Assembly (NCBI GenBank): GCA_016218545.1
Contig: JACRDQ010000036.1
Coordinates: forward strand, 1 to 64,000
Direction: 5' to 3'
From: Elusimicrobiota bacterium
GTDB taxonomy: Bacteria > Elusimicrobiota > Elusimicrobia > UBA1565 > UBA9628
DNA: 64,000 bases
This document shows positions 34,459-43,296 of this stretch, in pieces. Below the pieces are notes generated by a model. The model made no database searches and had not been told where the DNA came from. It saw nothing but the letters and a program-made list of their open reading frames with translations. Made by a program: the position numbers and the translations under genes. Position 1 is the stretch's first letter. Each line of letters begins with the position of its first letter.

Positions 34459-35595
34459 TTATTGGATGTAATAGAAGTCGGAATCCGATTCAGCGGGCTG
34501 GACAGGCTTGGACTTGGATTTCCCCTTCTTCCCAGGCTTGACCGGGTCCGGCTTGCGGGGAGGCAGGGGGTCATAGGCCTCGGGCTCGGAGACCTCGTCG
34601 CGCCGCACGGCAGCGGGCTTGGATCTGGTCTTCTTGGCGGTCTTCCTGCTCCAGCCGATGCGGAAGGGCATGACCACGCCCATGTGCATGATCCACGCCT
34701 CGCCGGAGTGGTCACCGAGGACCTTGATCTCGCCGTTGGCGAAGAGGTTGACCCACTTGGAGTCCCACTGGGTGCCCAGGATGAAGCGCGCCGAGTCCGG
34801 CTCCGGCTTGCGGCTGGACGAGCCTTCGATGGGGGCGATGAGCGGGGTGTCCGAGGCCACGGAGAGCCTGGCGTGGACCGAGCCCGTGGCGTAGTTGTAC
34901 CCGGAACCGATGAACGGGGTGAAGTTCCCGATGCGCTGGCTGATGATGGCGTTGAGGCCGTAGCTGTTGACGTTCCAATCCAGGTCGCCCTTCACCTGGC
35001 TCTCGGCCGTGAATCCCATGAGGTCGTTGACGTTGAAGTCGGTGCGGAAGGTGAAGCCTCCCAAGACATGGTTGTAGTTGGCCCCCAGGGTCAGCTGAGG
35101 GTCCTCCCCTCCGAAGAAATGCCTGCGCAAGCCGAAGCCGATGGAATTCGACTGGCCCTTGCCCACGGTGCCGGGGTTGATCTCGTAGTTGGACGGGGTG
35201 GTCATGTCAGCCGCGCGCACCGACACGTCGAAGCGGTGCGGGAGCCCTGCCCTCAAGTGGATCGCCAGGTTCGGGATGAGGACTTTGGAAGGGAAGATGT
35301 TCGCGGCGTTCATGTCCCGGAGCGCCTGGGCCTGGATGACCGGGAACTTGGACTTGTCGAGCGGCACGGAGCCCGCGCCAAGGCTGATGTCGGGGAGGAG
35401 GCGGCCGCCGTGGACCTCCATGGGCGGGTCGAAGGTGGACCCCGCGTTGAAGCCCAGGCCCTGGGCGAGCTCCTGACTCATCCAGTCCATCATGGCGTCG
35501 AAGTCGTCCGACAAGGCCGGATTCGCCGCCCAAGCCGGGGCGACCGAGGATGATAGGAGCGCCGCCGCCAGAACGGCGGATAGGAGGCCCTTCAC
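34459..35595 (-). CDS. Outer-membrane beta-barrel protein with Lys/Pro-rich tail
   Basis: 378 residues, GTG start, signal peptide 1-24 (ending AWAAN). Residues 60-325 alternate short amphipathic strands and turns, typical of a transmembrane beta-barrel (SIGFGLRRHFFGGEDPQLTLGANYNHVLGG, WVNLFANGEIKVLG). Residues 325-370 are a Lys/Pro-rich extension (PRKPDPVKPGKKGKSK), and the chain ends in FYYIQ rather than the usual final Phe, so assembly by BAM may differ or the tail may sit in the periplasm. No function is recognised. It lies downstream of the palindromes at 35661-35741. Confidence 0.65.
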   Translation of the reverse strand: MKGLLSAVLAAALLSSSVAPAWAANPALSDDFDAMMDWMSQELAQGLGFNAGSTFDPPMEVHGGRLLPDISLGAGSVPLDKSKFPVIQAQALRDMNAANIFPSKVLIPNLAIHLRAGLPHRFDVSVRAADMTTPSNYEINPGTVGKGQSNSIGFGLRRHFFGGEDPQLTLGANYNHVLGGFTFRTDFNVNDLMGFTAESQVKGDLDWNVNSYGLNAIISQRIGNFTPFIGSGYNYATGSVHARLSVASDTPLIAPIEGSSSRKPEPDSARFILGTQWDSKWVNLFANGEIKVLGDHSGEAWIMHMGVVMPFRIGWSRKTAKKTRSKPAAVRRDEVSEPEAYDPLPPRKPDPVKPGKKGKSKSKPVQPAESDSDFYYIQ

Positions 35596-35660
35596 AAGCT
35601 ATAAGGTATCAAGCCGTTGTTGCGTATTGGTGTCATGCCATGTCCCGGTGCCAGAGTAAT

Positions 35661-35695
35661 GCAACAAGGCTGGTGTCAGACACCAGCAGTGTTGC
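35661..35695. repeat. GGTGTC-N-GACACC palindrome, copy 1
   Basis: GCAACA and TGTTGC flank the perfect core CTGGTGTCAGACACCAG. The bases between core and outer stem are not paired. First of two neighbouring copies. Confidence 0.85.
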
Positions 35696-35708
35696 ACAAC
35701 CCTGAAAT

Positions 35709-35741
35709 GCAACAGGACTGATGTCTGACACCAGTAGTTGC
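35709..35741. repeat. GGTGTC-N-GACACC palindrome, copy 2 (imperfect)
   Basis: Same plan as the copy 14 bases away, in the form CTGATGTCTGACACCAG, with one mismatch in the core. GCAAC/GTTGC form the outer stem. Confidence 0.75.
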
Positions 35742-35757
35742 GTTGAGGCAGGGGAGG

Positions 35758-35964
35758 CTAGAACTTGATGAGGACGCGGGAGCGGCCCCGGTCCGTGAAC
35801 CAGAGGTAGGCCTGACGGCTGGCCGCCAAGGTGAGGGAGGTCTGGACCCTGCTGCCGCCGATGGGAAGGGGCTGATGGGCGGGGATCTTGGGTCCGGCCG
35901 CAAGCGCGGACGGCTTGCCGTGCTTGCGGCCCGTCTTCATCGTGGGGGTCGTGCGCTGTGCCAT
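35758..35964 (-). CDS. Small basic protein of unknown function
   Basis: 68 residues, rich in Arg, Lys, Ser and Thr, with no signal peptide and no recognised domain. The reason for calling it is that TAAGAT lies 7 bases before the ATG, the same start architecture as many neighbours, and that the frame is closed neatly between the palindromes and the phosphoesterase gene. It could be a small nucleic-acid-binding protein, or a spurious frame. Confidence 0.4.
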   Translation of the reverse strand: MAQRTTPTMKTGRKHGKPSALAAGPKIPAHQPLPIGGSRVQTSLTLAASRQAYLWFTDRGRSRVLIKF

Positions 35965-36035
35965 TCGGAGAATCTTACAACCTCCGCCGCTCGAGCGCCT
36001 GGGTCCTTGGTCCCACCGGATGCGAGGAAAAGGAC

Positions 36036-36803
36036 CTACTGGCCGAACGCCAGGCGCAGGGCCAGGAATTCGGGGAGCCCCGCGTCCCGGATCTTCTGCT
36101 GGGCGAGCGCGATGTTGTACTCCAGGCGGACGATCCTGAAGGTCAAGGCGTCGGAATCGTAGAGGCCGCAGCAGGCCCGCCAGTCCTGGTCCCTCGGCTG
36201 GCCCACCGAGCCGGGATTGAACACGATGGGCACCACGCCGAAGGGCTTGCGCTCCCCGGTCACCACCTTGCGGTCGTCGATCGTGTCGAGCTCCACGTCC
36301 CCCTCCCGGGCGCCGTGCTCGGTGCGGATACGCATGTAGAGGGGCATGTGGCTATGGCCCACGAAGAGGGGCCAGACCGGCACCTTGGGCATGTTCTCCT
36401 TGAAGGTGGCGGCGGTGAGCATGTACTCCTCGGCCGGCCTGCGGGGCGAGCCGTGGGCGATGGTAAAAAGCCGTCCGTCGAGCCTGGCGCCGAGTCGGCT
36501 CAGAAAGGTGCGCGACTCCTCGGAGATCATCTTGCGGCTCCAGAGCACGGCCTGGCGCGCGTAGGGGTTGAACCAGTTGGGGTCGATGACGCCCAGGGCG
36601 GCCTGGTCGTGGTTGCCGCACACCGGCATGATGCTCTTGCGCAGGCCCCGGATGAGCTGGACGCAGGCCTCCGGGTCCGGGCCGTAGCCCACCAGGTCCC
36701 CGCAGAAGATGTAGCCCTCGACCCCGGCCTTATCGAAGAAGCCGAGGACCTCGGTCAGGGCCTCGAGGTTGCCGTGGACGTCGCCGAAGACGCCGTAGAG
36801 CAT
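36036..36803 (-). CDS. Metallophosphoesterase (YfcE/MJ0936-like)
   Basis: 255 residues with all calcineurin-like motifs: GDVHGN (7-12), GDLVGYGPDP, GNHD, AHGSP and GHSH. These bind two metals and hydrolyse phosphomono- or diesters. There is no signal peptide, so it is cytoplasmic. The specific substrate is unknown; relatives act on cyclic nucleotides or phosphodiesters. Its stop codon forms part of AGGACCTA, the short motif also seen at the Sel1 gene stop. It lies 33 bases downstream of the EF-G-like gene in the same direction and may be co-transcribed. Confidence 0.9.
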   Translation of the reverse strand: MLYGVFGDVHGNLEALTEVLGFFDKAGVEGYIFCGDLVGYGPDPEACVQLIRGLRKSIMPVCGNHDQAALGVIDPNWFNPYARQAVLWSRKMISEESRTFLSRLGARLDGRLFTIAHGSPRRPAEEYMLTAATFKENMPKVPVWPLFVGHSHMPLYMRIRTEHGAREGDVELDTIDDRKVVTGERKPFGVVPIVFNPGSVGQPRDQDWRACCGLYDSDALTFRIVRLEYNIALAQQKIRDAGLPEFLALRLAFGQ

Positions 36804-36836
36804 CCTAGTGCGCCGCGCCTTGAGCCTATGGCGCGT

Positions 36837-38870
36837 CTACTCTTCGGGCTGCCTGTTCTTCTGGTGCGTCTCGACGAGGCCTTTGGCCACGTGGGCGGGC
36901 AGCTCTTCGTAGTGGGAGAACGTCATCCTGAACTTGCCCGAGCCCTTGCTCATGGAGCGCAGGTCCGCGGAGTACATGGACATCTCTCCCAGGGGCACCT
37001 GCGCCTTGACCATCTGGCGTTTCTTGATGCGGTCGATGCCGGCCACGCGGCCGCGGCGGCTGTTGAGGTCGCCCATGACCGCGCCCACGTAGTCGTCCGG
37101 AACCACGACCTCGAGGTCCATGATGGGCTCGAGGATGATGGGCCGCGCCTCGACGAAGACCTTCTTGAAGGCCATGCTGCCCGCGATCTTGAAGGCCATC
37201 TCGGAGGAGTCCACGTCGTGGTAGGAGCCGTCGTAGACCGTGACCCTGAGGTCCACGACCGGGTAGCCGGCCAACACGCCCTCGCCCATGGTGGCGACCA
37301 CGCCCTTCTCGATGGCCGGGATGAAGTTCTTCGGGATGGCGCCCCCGAAGACCTCGTCGACGAACTCGAAGCCCTTGCCGCGCTCGAGCGGCTGAAGCCT
37401 GAGCCAGCAGTCGCCGTACTGGCCGCGGCCGCCGGTCTGGCGCTTGAACTTGCCCTGGCCCTCGGCCTTGCCCTTCACCGTTTCCTTATAAGGGATGCGC
37501 GGGGGCTTGAGCTCGACCGCCACGCCGTAGCGCGACTTCATGCGCGCCGAGAGGATGTCGAGCTGGAGGTTGCCCTGGCCGGAGATGATCATCTCCTTGA
37601 TCTCCCCGTTGTACTGGTACTTGATGGTCGGGTCCTCCATGACGAGGGTCGAGAGGGCGTTGGAGACCTTCTCTTCCTCGCCCTTGGACTTGGCGTAAAC
37701 GGCCATGTCCACCACGGTCTCCGGGAAGGTCATGTGCTTGGGAGCGCCTTCCATGTCCTTGCCCAACCGGGGGTCGATGAGAACGTCGTTGGTCTTGGTG
37801 GCCTTGAGCTTGACCAGCACGCCGATGTCGCCGGGGACCAGGGTCGGGAGGTCGGAGCGCTTCCTGCCCTGCACCTGGCAGAGCGCTCCCACCCGCTCCT
37901 TCTGCTGGCGGGTCGAGTTGTAGATGTCCGCGCCGGCCGTGAGCTTGCCGGAGCAGACCTTGACGAAGTTCATCTGCCCCATGCCGGGCTCGCTCAAGGT
38001 CTTGAAGACGATGGCGGAGAACATGCCGTTGTCCTTGCCGTCCGCGGCAGGGCGCGGGAAGTACTCGCAGACGAAGTCGAGCAGGGGATGCACGGCCGCC
38101 ATGGCCGTGGCCGCGCCGCAGAAGAGCGGCACGATCTTGCCCGCGTGGAAGGCCTTCTTGGCCGCGGCCAGGAGGTCGGCTTCCGGGATGGCCCCCCCCT
38201 CGAGGTACTTCTCGAGCAGGGCGTCGTCGAAGGAGGCCACGGCGTCGAGCAGCTTCTCGCGGTACTTGGCGGCCTTGGCGTCGGGGGCGCCGAGAGGCGC
38301 TTCCGAGCACTTCTGGCCGGCCACCGTGAGCGTCTTGAGGTTCAGGAGGTCGTAGGAGACCTCCGGAGCGTCGCCGGGGATGACGATGGGGCAGAGCTTG
38401 ACGTCAAGGCGTCCCTCGATGCCGGCCACCATCTCGTCGAATTGCACGTTGCTGCGGTCGACCTTGTTGGCGAAGATCGCGGTGGGCTTGCCGACGGAGG
38501 TCAGCATCTCCCATATCTCGTCGACGCCGGCGTCGATCTCGCCGTCCGCGGCGATGGCCAGCACCGCGGCGTCGCTGACCGCGATCGCGGAGCAGACCTC
38601 GCCGATGAAGTCGGCGTAGCCGGGGGTGTCGATCATGTTGAGCTTGCGGGTCTTGTAGGCCATGGAGGCCACGGCCATGCTGATGGACATGCGACGCTCG
38701 ATCTCGTCGTCGTTGTAGTCGCAGACCGTGTTTCCTTCCTCGATCTTCCCAAGCCGGTTGGTGGTCCCGGAAGCGAAGAGGAGGGCCTCGGCCAGGGAGG
38801 TCTTGCCGGCCCCGCCGCGGCCCACAAGGCAGAAATTCCGGATGTTCTCGGTGTTGATCGTGTCAGCCAT
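36837..38870 (-). CDS. Elongation factor G-like GTPase
   Basis: 677 residues. GTPase motifs: GRGGAGKT (P-loop, 17-24), DTPGYADF (81-88) and NKVD. Domains II to V follow, with the EF-G C-terminal pattern ending in SMSKGSGKFRMTFSHYEELP. It differs from translational EF-G: the switch I ERGITI is ERRMSI and the catalytic His of DTPGH is Tyr. That places it with the EF-G-like (EF-G2/FusA2) subgroup, whose role in translation is uncertain, rather than the main elongation factor. A GAGGTGAAA site lies just before the ATG. Confidence 0.88.
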   Translation of the reverse strand: MADTINTENIRNFCLVGRGGAGKTSLAEALLFASGTTNRLGKIEEGNTVCDYNDDEIERRMSISMAVASMAYKTRKLNMIDTPGYADFIGEVCSAIAVSDAAVLAIAADGEIDAGVDEIWEMLTSVGKPTAIFANKVDRSNVQFDEMVAGIEGRLDVKLCPIVIPGDAPEVSYDLLNLKTLTVAGQKCSEAPLGAPDAKAAKYREKLLDAVASFDDALLEKYLEGGAIPEADLLAAAKKAFHAGKIVPLFCGAATAMAAVHPLLDFVCEYFPRPAADGKDNGMFSAIVFKTLSEPGMGQMNFVKVCSGKLTAGADIYNSTRQQKERVGALCQVQGRKRSDLPTLVPGDIGVLVKLKATKTNDVLIDPRLGKDMEGAPKHMTFPETVVDMAVYAKSKGEEEKVSNALSTLVMEDPTIKYQYNGEIKEMIISGQGNLQLDILSARMKSRYGVAVELKPPRIPYKETVKGKAEGQGKFKRQTGGRGQYGDCWLRLQPLERGKGFEFVDEVFGGAIPKNFIPAIEKGVVATMGEGVLAGYPVVDLRVTVYDGSYHDVDSSEMAFKIAGSMAFKKVFVEARPIILEPIMDLEVVVPDDYVGAVMGDLNSRRGRVAGIDRIKKRQMVKAQVPLGEMSMYSADLRSMSKGSGKFRMTFSHYEELPAHVAKGLVETHQKNRQPEE

Positions 38871-38887
38871 CTCGTTTCACCTCTAGC

Positions 38888-38906
38888 GCCCTCCAGCGCG
38901 GAGGGC
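38888..38906 (-). other. Hairpin in the EF-G-like leader
   Basis: GCCCTCC and GGAGGGC pair around a 5-base loop, directly before the ribosome-binding site. It could slow initiation; no T tract follows. Confidence 0.4.
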
Positions 38907-38968
38907 CGTAAAGACGACCTTACTCTGCCTGCATAGGGTACCTCAATTCGAGGTGAAACATCAATATA

Positions 38969-38994
38969 GGAAAGTCCCTTTCAGGGGGCTTTCC
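38969..38994 (-). terminator. Probable terminator hairpin after smc
   Basis: GGAAAG...CTTTCC with inner CCC/GGG pairing, 24 bases past the smc stop on the minus strand. Only a weak T-rich run follows. Confidence 0.45.
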
Positions 38995-39017
38995 TGGCGG
39001 GTCCGGAACGACGCTGA

Positions 39018-42000
39018 CTAGGCCTGCGTCGGAGGCTCGGTCTTGTCCTCGGCTGGAGCCGGGGCATCCATGGCAGGCTGGGTCTGCGCCAGCGCGACGG
39101 GCTCGGACTGGGGCGTCGGGCCGGCTGCGGCCGCGACCTGGGCCGCGGGCGCGCGATCGAGCACGGAGGCCTTCTCGCCGCTGGCCTGGCCCTCGCGCCT
39201 CTTGCGGGTGAAGTCGATGGACATGACCTGGCTGACGCCGGCCTCCTCCATGGTGACGCCGTAGATGGCCTCGGCCGCCTCCATGGTCCTCTTGTTGTGG
39301 CTGATGATGCAGAACTGCGTCTTGTTCTGGAACTCCCTGATGATGGACACGAAGCGCTCGATGTTGGCGTCGTCGAGAGCAGCGTCGGTTTCGTCGAGGA
39401 GGCAGAACGGGGAGGGCCTCACCGAGAAGAAGGAGAATAACAGCGCGATCGCGGTCAGGGACTTCTCTCCTCCGGAGAGCAGCGACAGATGCTGGAGCTT
39501 CTTGCCCGGCGGCTGGGCCACGATGTCGATGCCGGTCTCGAGCAGGTTGTCGGGGTCCTGCAGGATGAGGTCGGCCTCGCCGCCCTCGAAGAGCACGCCG
39601 TAGAGGCGGCGGAAGTGGTCCCGCACCTCCATGAAGGTCTGCCTGAGGTTCTCCCGGGTGGTGCTGTTGATCTTCTGAATGGCGGCCCGGAGGTCTTCCT
39701 TGGCCTTCTCCATGTCCTGGATCTGGGCCTCGAGCGTGGCCTGCTTGCCGGAGAGGGCGTCGTAGTCCTCGGGCGCGGCCAGGTTGATGTTGCCCATGCC
39801 GGCGATGCGCTTGCGCAGGGTCTCGATGCGGTCCGGATCGATGGCATCCGCGGGCTTGTAGGTCTCGCGGGCCTGCGGCTCGGCGAGCTGCCACTCCTCC
39901 CATAGCCTCGTCTTGTGCATGTCCTGCTTGGTGCGGGCCGAGCCAGCCTCGAGCTCGATGGCCTGCAGGGCGCGCTCCTGCTCGCGCATCTCGGAACCCA
40001 GCCGGTGGGTGAGGACTTCCTTGTCCCGGGCCTGGGACTCGAGCTCATGCAGGCGCTCGAGCGAGGTCTTGGCCTCGGCCTCGGCGGCGGCGAGCTCCCC
40101 TTGGAGCCGGGCGCCGTCCTCGACGGCCGCGGCCTTGGAGCGCTCCGCCTCAGCCCTCCGGGCGTCGAGCTCCACGAGCTCGGCCTCCCGGGAGGAGAGG
40201 GTGGAATGGAGGCGCTCCTTCTCGGCCACGCTGGAATCCAGGGTCTGGCGGCGCAAGGACACGCCGGTCCCGGCGTTGGCCACCATGCCGTCGGCCGTGG
40301 CCTGGAAGGCGCTCGCCTGAGCCATCTCCGAGCGGCACCCGGCGACCGCCTCGACCAGGGCGCGCTCCTTCTCTCCGGCGGCCTCCTCGGCCCGGGCAGC
40401 GGCGGCCTTGGCCTCGCGGGCCGCGACGGCGTCCTCCTTCCTGAGGGCGAGGATCTGCAGCTTCTCGACGGCCTCGAGCGTGGACAGCTCGACGTTGCCG
40501 GCCTGCACGGACACGGAGAGCTCCATCTGCGCCAGCGCCGCGGCCAGGTCCTTCTCGATGCCAAGCGCGGCCTCGAGCGCGGCTCCGGCGGAGCGCTGGC
40601 GCTCCTCGGCGGCGGCCAGCTCGGTCTCGAGCCCGGTCTTGAGGGCCGTGAGCTCCATTCCCTCGGCCTTCAGGGAGACGTCCTTGGTCTTGAGCGCGTC
40701 GAGATCCATGAGGACCGAGGCGCGGCCCGGGGTCTGAGCCGCTCCGCCGCACACCCAGTGGTCGCCGTAGACCGCCCGGCCCAGGAGGTAGCACTCCTCG
40801 AGCAGGTAGCGGATGGCGTTCTCGAACCGGGGCTCGCAGGTCACGGCCTCGAGCAGGGGGCGGGTGTTCGCGGGATAAGAGCGGGCCTGGGGAGCGGACG
40901 GCAGCGAGCTCAGCACGAGGAAGCGGGCGCGTCCCCTGCCGGTCTCGGCCAGGTAGTCCACCCCGGCCTGGGCAGCGGCGGAATCCTCGCAGATAACGGC
41001 GTGCAGGCGCTCGCCCAGGGCGTCCTCCACGGCGGGGCGGAAGCCCTCCTTGGCCTCGAGCACGGACTGGATCGTGCCGTGGATGCCGTCGATGCCGGCG
41101 GAGGTCACGGCCTGGGCTCCGGCCCAGTAGGGGTCTTTCTCTCCCTCGGACTCCAGGGCCGAGATCTTCAGCCGGGTCTCGAGGGTCTCGCGGCCGACCG
41201 CGGAGAGGCCTTCGCAGGCCTCGGCGAGGCGCGTGCGGACCGAGGCGAGCTCGGCGGCGCGGGCCTCGGCCTCGCGCCGGCTGGACTCGACCGCGGCGCG
41301 GTGCTCCCCCAGCTTGGCGGCCTGGGCGTGGGCCTCGGCGCGGGAAGCGGCGGCTCCGGAGTCGTCGCGGCCGAGGGTCTTGAGGCTCGAGTAGAGCCCG
41401 CCGATGAGATGGGTCACGGAGGACTCGAGCTCGCCGAGCCTCCGGCTGGCGTCGAGCGTCGCCTGCATGAGGCGGGTCTTCTCGCTCTTCATGCCCTCGA
41501 GCTCGGCCTCAGCCTCGGTCAGGCGCAGGCTGGCGGTATCGAAGCGCGCATTGGTCCCCGCGACCTCGCGGTCGACGCGGTCGCGCTCGGCCTCGGCCGC
41601 GGCCAGGGCCGCGCGGGCGGCCTCGATCTCGGGGTCCACGCTGGCCAGGCGCTCGCGGGCGGCGGCGGCCTCGGAAGCGCAGGTCTCGCGCCGCCTGGCC
41701 GAGTCCGCGGCCGTGGCGTCGGCGGCCTTGACGCGCTCCTCGAGGCGGGCGATCTCGCCGCTGATCTCAGAGGAGCGGCGGTTCCTCTCGATGACGACGT
41801 TGGCCTGGGCGGCCTTCTCAAGGTCCACCGCGGCCTTGTGCGCGTTCTCGGCGCTAAGCTCGGCCTTGAGCAGGCCCAGCCTCTCGTGATGGGGGTGGGC
41901 CTGCTCCGCGAGCTCCTTCAAGCGGGCCTCGAGCTGGTCCATGTGCAGGATGATGCTGCCGACCTCGAGGGCGGTGAGCTCCTCCTTGTACTTCTTGAAG

Positions 42001-42641
42001 AGCTTGGCCTTGCGGGCCTCGGCGTCGAGGTGACGGACCTGCTCGGCGATGAGGGCCACGGAATCCTTGAGGCGCCCGAGGTCCACGTCCACGCGCTCGA
42101 GCTTCCGGTTGGCCTCTTCGCGCTTGGCCTTGAACTTGGAGACGCCGGCGGCCTCCTCAAAGAGGCTCCGCCTCTCCTCGGGGGTGGCGCGGAGCACGAA
42201 CTCGACGCCGCCCTGGTCGATGATGGCGTAGCCGTCGGAGCCGATGCCGGTGTCGAGGAAGAGCTCGCGGATGTCCTTGAGCCTGCAGGGGGTCTTGTTG
42301 AGGAGATACTCGCCCTCGCCCGAGCGGTAGATCCGGCGCGTCACGGTCACCTCGGAGTAGGCGATGGGCAGGAGGTTCTTGGCGTTGTCGAAGACCAGGG
42401 AGACCTCGGTCATGGCCAGGGGCTGGCGCCTCTTGGAGCCCGCGAAGATCACGTCCGTCATGGCCCCGGCGCGCAGGGATTTCCAGGACATCTCGCCCAG
42501 GCACCAGCGGATGGCGTCCATGACATTGGATTTGCCGCAGCCGTTGGGTCCCACGATACCCGTGATGCCGGGCTCGAACTCCAGGCGCGTCTTATCCGCG
42601 AAAGATTTGTAGCCGATGATTTCGATTGATTTTAGATACAT
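39018..42641 (-). CDS. smc: Chromosome partition protein SMC
   Basis: 1207 residues, the expected size. N-terminal ATPase half: GYKSFADKT and Walker A GPNGCGKSN (31-39). Two long coiled coils flank a hinge near 500-640 (AGIDGIHGTIQSVLEAKEGF...ALGERLHAVICED). C-terminal half: signature LSGGEKSLTAIALLF and Walker B FCLLDETDAALDD. SMC, with ScpA and ScpB, organises and separates replicated chromosomes. A C-terminal Ala/Pro/Gln-rich extension of about 50 residues follows the ATPase core. kleisin genes are not in the window. A good promoter and a short palindrome lie upstream. Confidence 0.97.
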   Translation of the reverse strand: MYLKSIEIIGYKSFADKTRLEFEPGITGIVGPNGCGKSNVMDAIRWCLGEMSWKSLRAGAMTDVIFAGSKRRQPLAMTEVSLVFDNAKNLLPIAYSEVTVTRRIYRSGEGEYLLNKTPCRLKDIRELFLDTGIGSDGYAIIDQGGVEFVLRATPEERRSLFEEAAGVSKFKAKREEANRKLERVDVDLGRLKDSVALIAEQVRHLDAEARKAKLFKKYKEELTALEVGSIILHMDQLEARLKELAEQAHPHHERLGLLKAELSAENAHKAAVDLEKAAQANVVIERNRRSSEISGEIARLEERVKAADATAADSARRRETCASEAAAARERLASVDPEIEAARAALAAAEAERDRVDREVAGTNARFDTASLRLTEAEAELEGMKSEKTRLMQATLDASRRLGELESSVTHLIGGLYSSLKTLGRDDSGAAASRAEAHAQAAKLGEHRAAVESSRREAEARAAELASVRTRLAEACEGLSAVGRETLETRLKISALESEGEKDPYWAGAQAVTSAGIDGIHGTIQSVLEAKEGFRPAVEDALGERLHAVICEDSAAAQAGVDYLAETGRGRARFLVLSSLPSAPQARSYPANTRPLLEAVTCEPRFENAIRYLLEECYLLGRAVYGDHWVCGGAAQTPGRASVLMDLDALKTKDVSLKAEGMELTALKTGLETELAAAEERQRSAGAALEAALGIEKDLAAALAQMELSVSVQAGNVELSTLEAVEKLQILALRKEDAVAAREAKAAAARAEEAAGEKERALVEAVAGCRSEMAQASAFQATADGMVANAGTGVSLRRQTLDSSVAEKERLHSTLSSREAELVELDARRAEAERSKAAAVEDGARLQGELAAAEAEAKTSLERLHELESQARDKEVLTHRLGSEMREQERALQAIELEAGSARTKQDMHKTRLWEEWQLAEPQARETYKPADAIDPDRIETLRKRIAGMGNINLAAPEDYDALSGKQATLEAQIQDMEKAKEDLRAAIQKINSTTRENLRQTFMEVRDHFRRLYGVLFEGGEADLILQDPDNLLETGIDIVAQPPGKKLQHLSLLSGGEKSLTAIALLFSFFSVRPSPFCLLDETDAALDDANIERFVSIIREFQNKTQFCIISHNKRTMEAAEAIYGVTMEEAGVSQVMSIDFTRKRREGQASGEKASVLDRAPAAQVAAAAGPTPQSEPVALAQTQPAMDAPAPAEDKTEPPTQA

Positions 42642-42662
42642 TTCTCTGGAAGGGACACCCTC

Positions 42663-42678
42663 ATGGACTCGAGTCCAT
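42663..42678. other. 16-base perfect palindrome in the smc leader
   Basis: ATGGACTCGAGTCCAT is fully self-complementary and lies between the smc promoter and start codon. It may be a protein-binding site or an mRNA hairpin. Confidence 0.5.
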
Positions 42679-42715
42679 GTTTTGTCATGTATTTGCCGTC
42701 TTTTGCCAGGGAATG

Positions 42716-42744
42716 ACTATACCAAATTCCACCTGAAATGACAA
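42716..42744 (-). promoter_or_regulatory. Promoter of smc
   Basis: Minus strand TTGTCA (42739-42744), 17-base spacer, TATAGT (42716-42721). The leader to the ATG at 42641 is about 67 bases. Confidence 0.7.
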
Positions 42745-42793
42745 TTCCCGGGGCATACGGGACGCCGGAGCCCGGCCCCGGAGGGCCGAAAGG

Positions 42794-43282
42794 TCAGCGG
42801 AGGATGACCAGGGGGATGAAGGTCTTGTAGTGGTCCGGGGTGTAGTAGGCGAGGCTGCCGCCGCCGATGATGATGCGCTCGACCCCGCGCGTGCCATTGG
42901 CCGGGGCGATGCGGAACACGCGGTCTCCCACCGTGATCTCGGAGGGACTGCCCTTGGGCGGCATCACCGTGTACTCTTTGTAGTAGCCCTTGGGCTTGGC
43001 CGGCAGGCGGCCTTCCTTGTTCGAGAAGACCGTGCCGTCCTTGGGATATTGCAGGGGCCGGCCGTAGTACACGTCCTCGACGAGCTTGAGGATGGTCCGC
43101 ACGCGGTTGGGGTCGCTGAACTTGGGCTCGAGGTCCGTGCCGGGCTCGATCTCCAGCACCACGGGCCTGGCGGACACGACCCGGCCGGAGTCCCCCGCTC
43201 CCTGGGAAGGCCCGGCAACGCAGGGCCACGAGAAGCCCAGCAGGCCGGCGAGCGCGGCGGCGATCAAGGCTCGGCGTTCCAT
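42794..43282 (-). CDS. Secreted guanyl-specific ribonuclease (barnase/T1 family)
   Basis: 162 residues from the ATG at 43282, preceded by GGAGGAG. Signal peptide 1-23. The mature part has the microbial RNase (N1/T1, Sa, barnase) plan: PKDGTVFSNKEGRLP, GYYKEYTV (general base Glu103), RGVERIIIG (Arg136) and YYTPDHYKTF (general acid His151). It would cleave RNA after guanosine via a 2',3'-cyclic phosphate. The N-terminal extension is longer than in barnase. No barstar-like inhibitor gene is adjacent; a secreted enzyme with a signal peptide may not need one. Third gene of a probable operon with two other exported proteins. Confidence 0.88.
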   Translation of the reverse strand: MERRALIAAALAGLLGFSWPCVAGPSQGAGDSGRVVSARPVVLEIEPGTDLEPKFSDPNRVRTILKLVEDVYYGRPLQYPKDGTVFSNKEGRLPAKPKGYYKEYTVMPPKGSPSEITVGDRVFRIAPANGTRGVERIIIGGGSLAYYTPDHYKTFIPLVILR

Positions 43283-43296
43283 GCGCTCTCCTCCGC

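Noticed and set aside
39915..42629. Long open frame on the plus strand opposite smc
   Set aside because: Mirror of the SMC coding frame; composition is Leu/Gly/Glu low complexity and no domain is visible.
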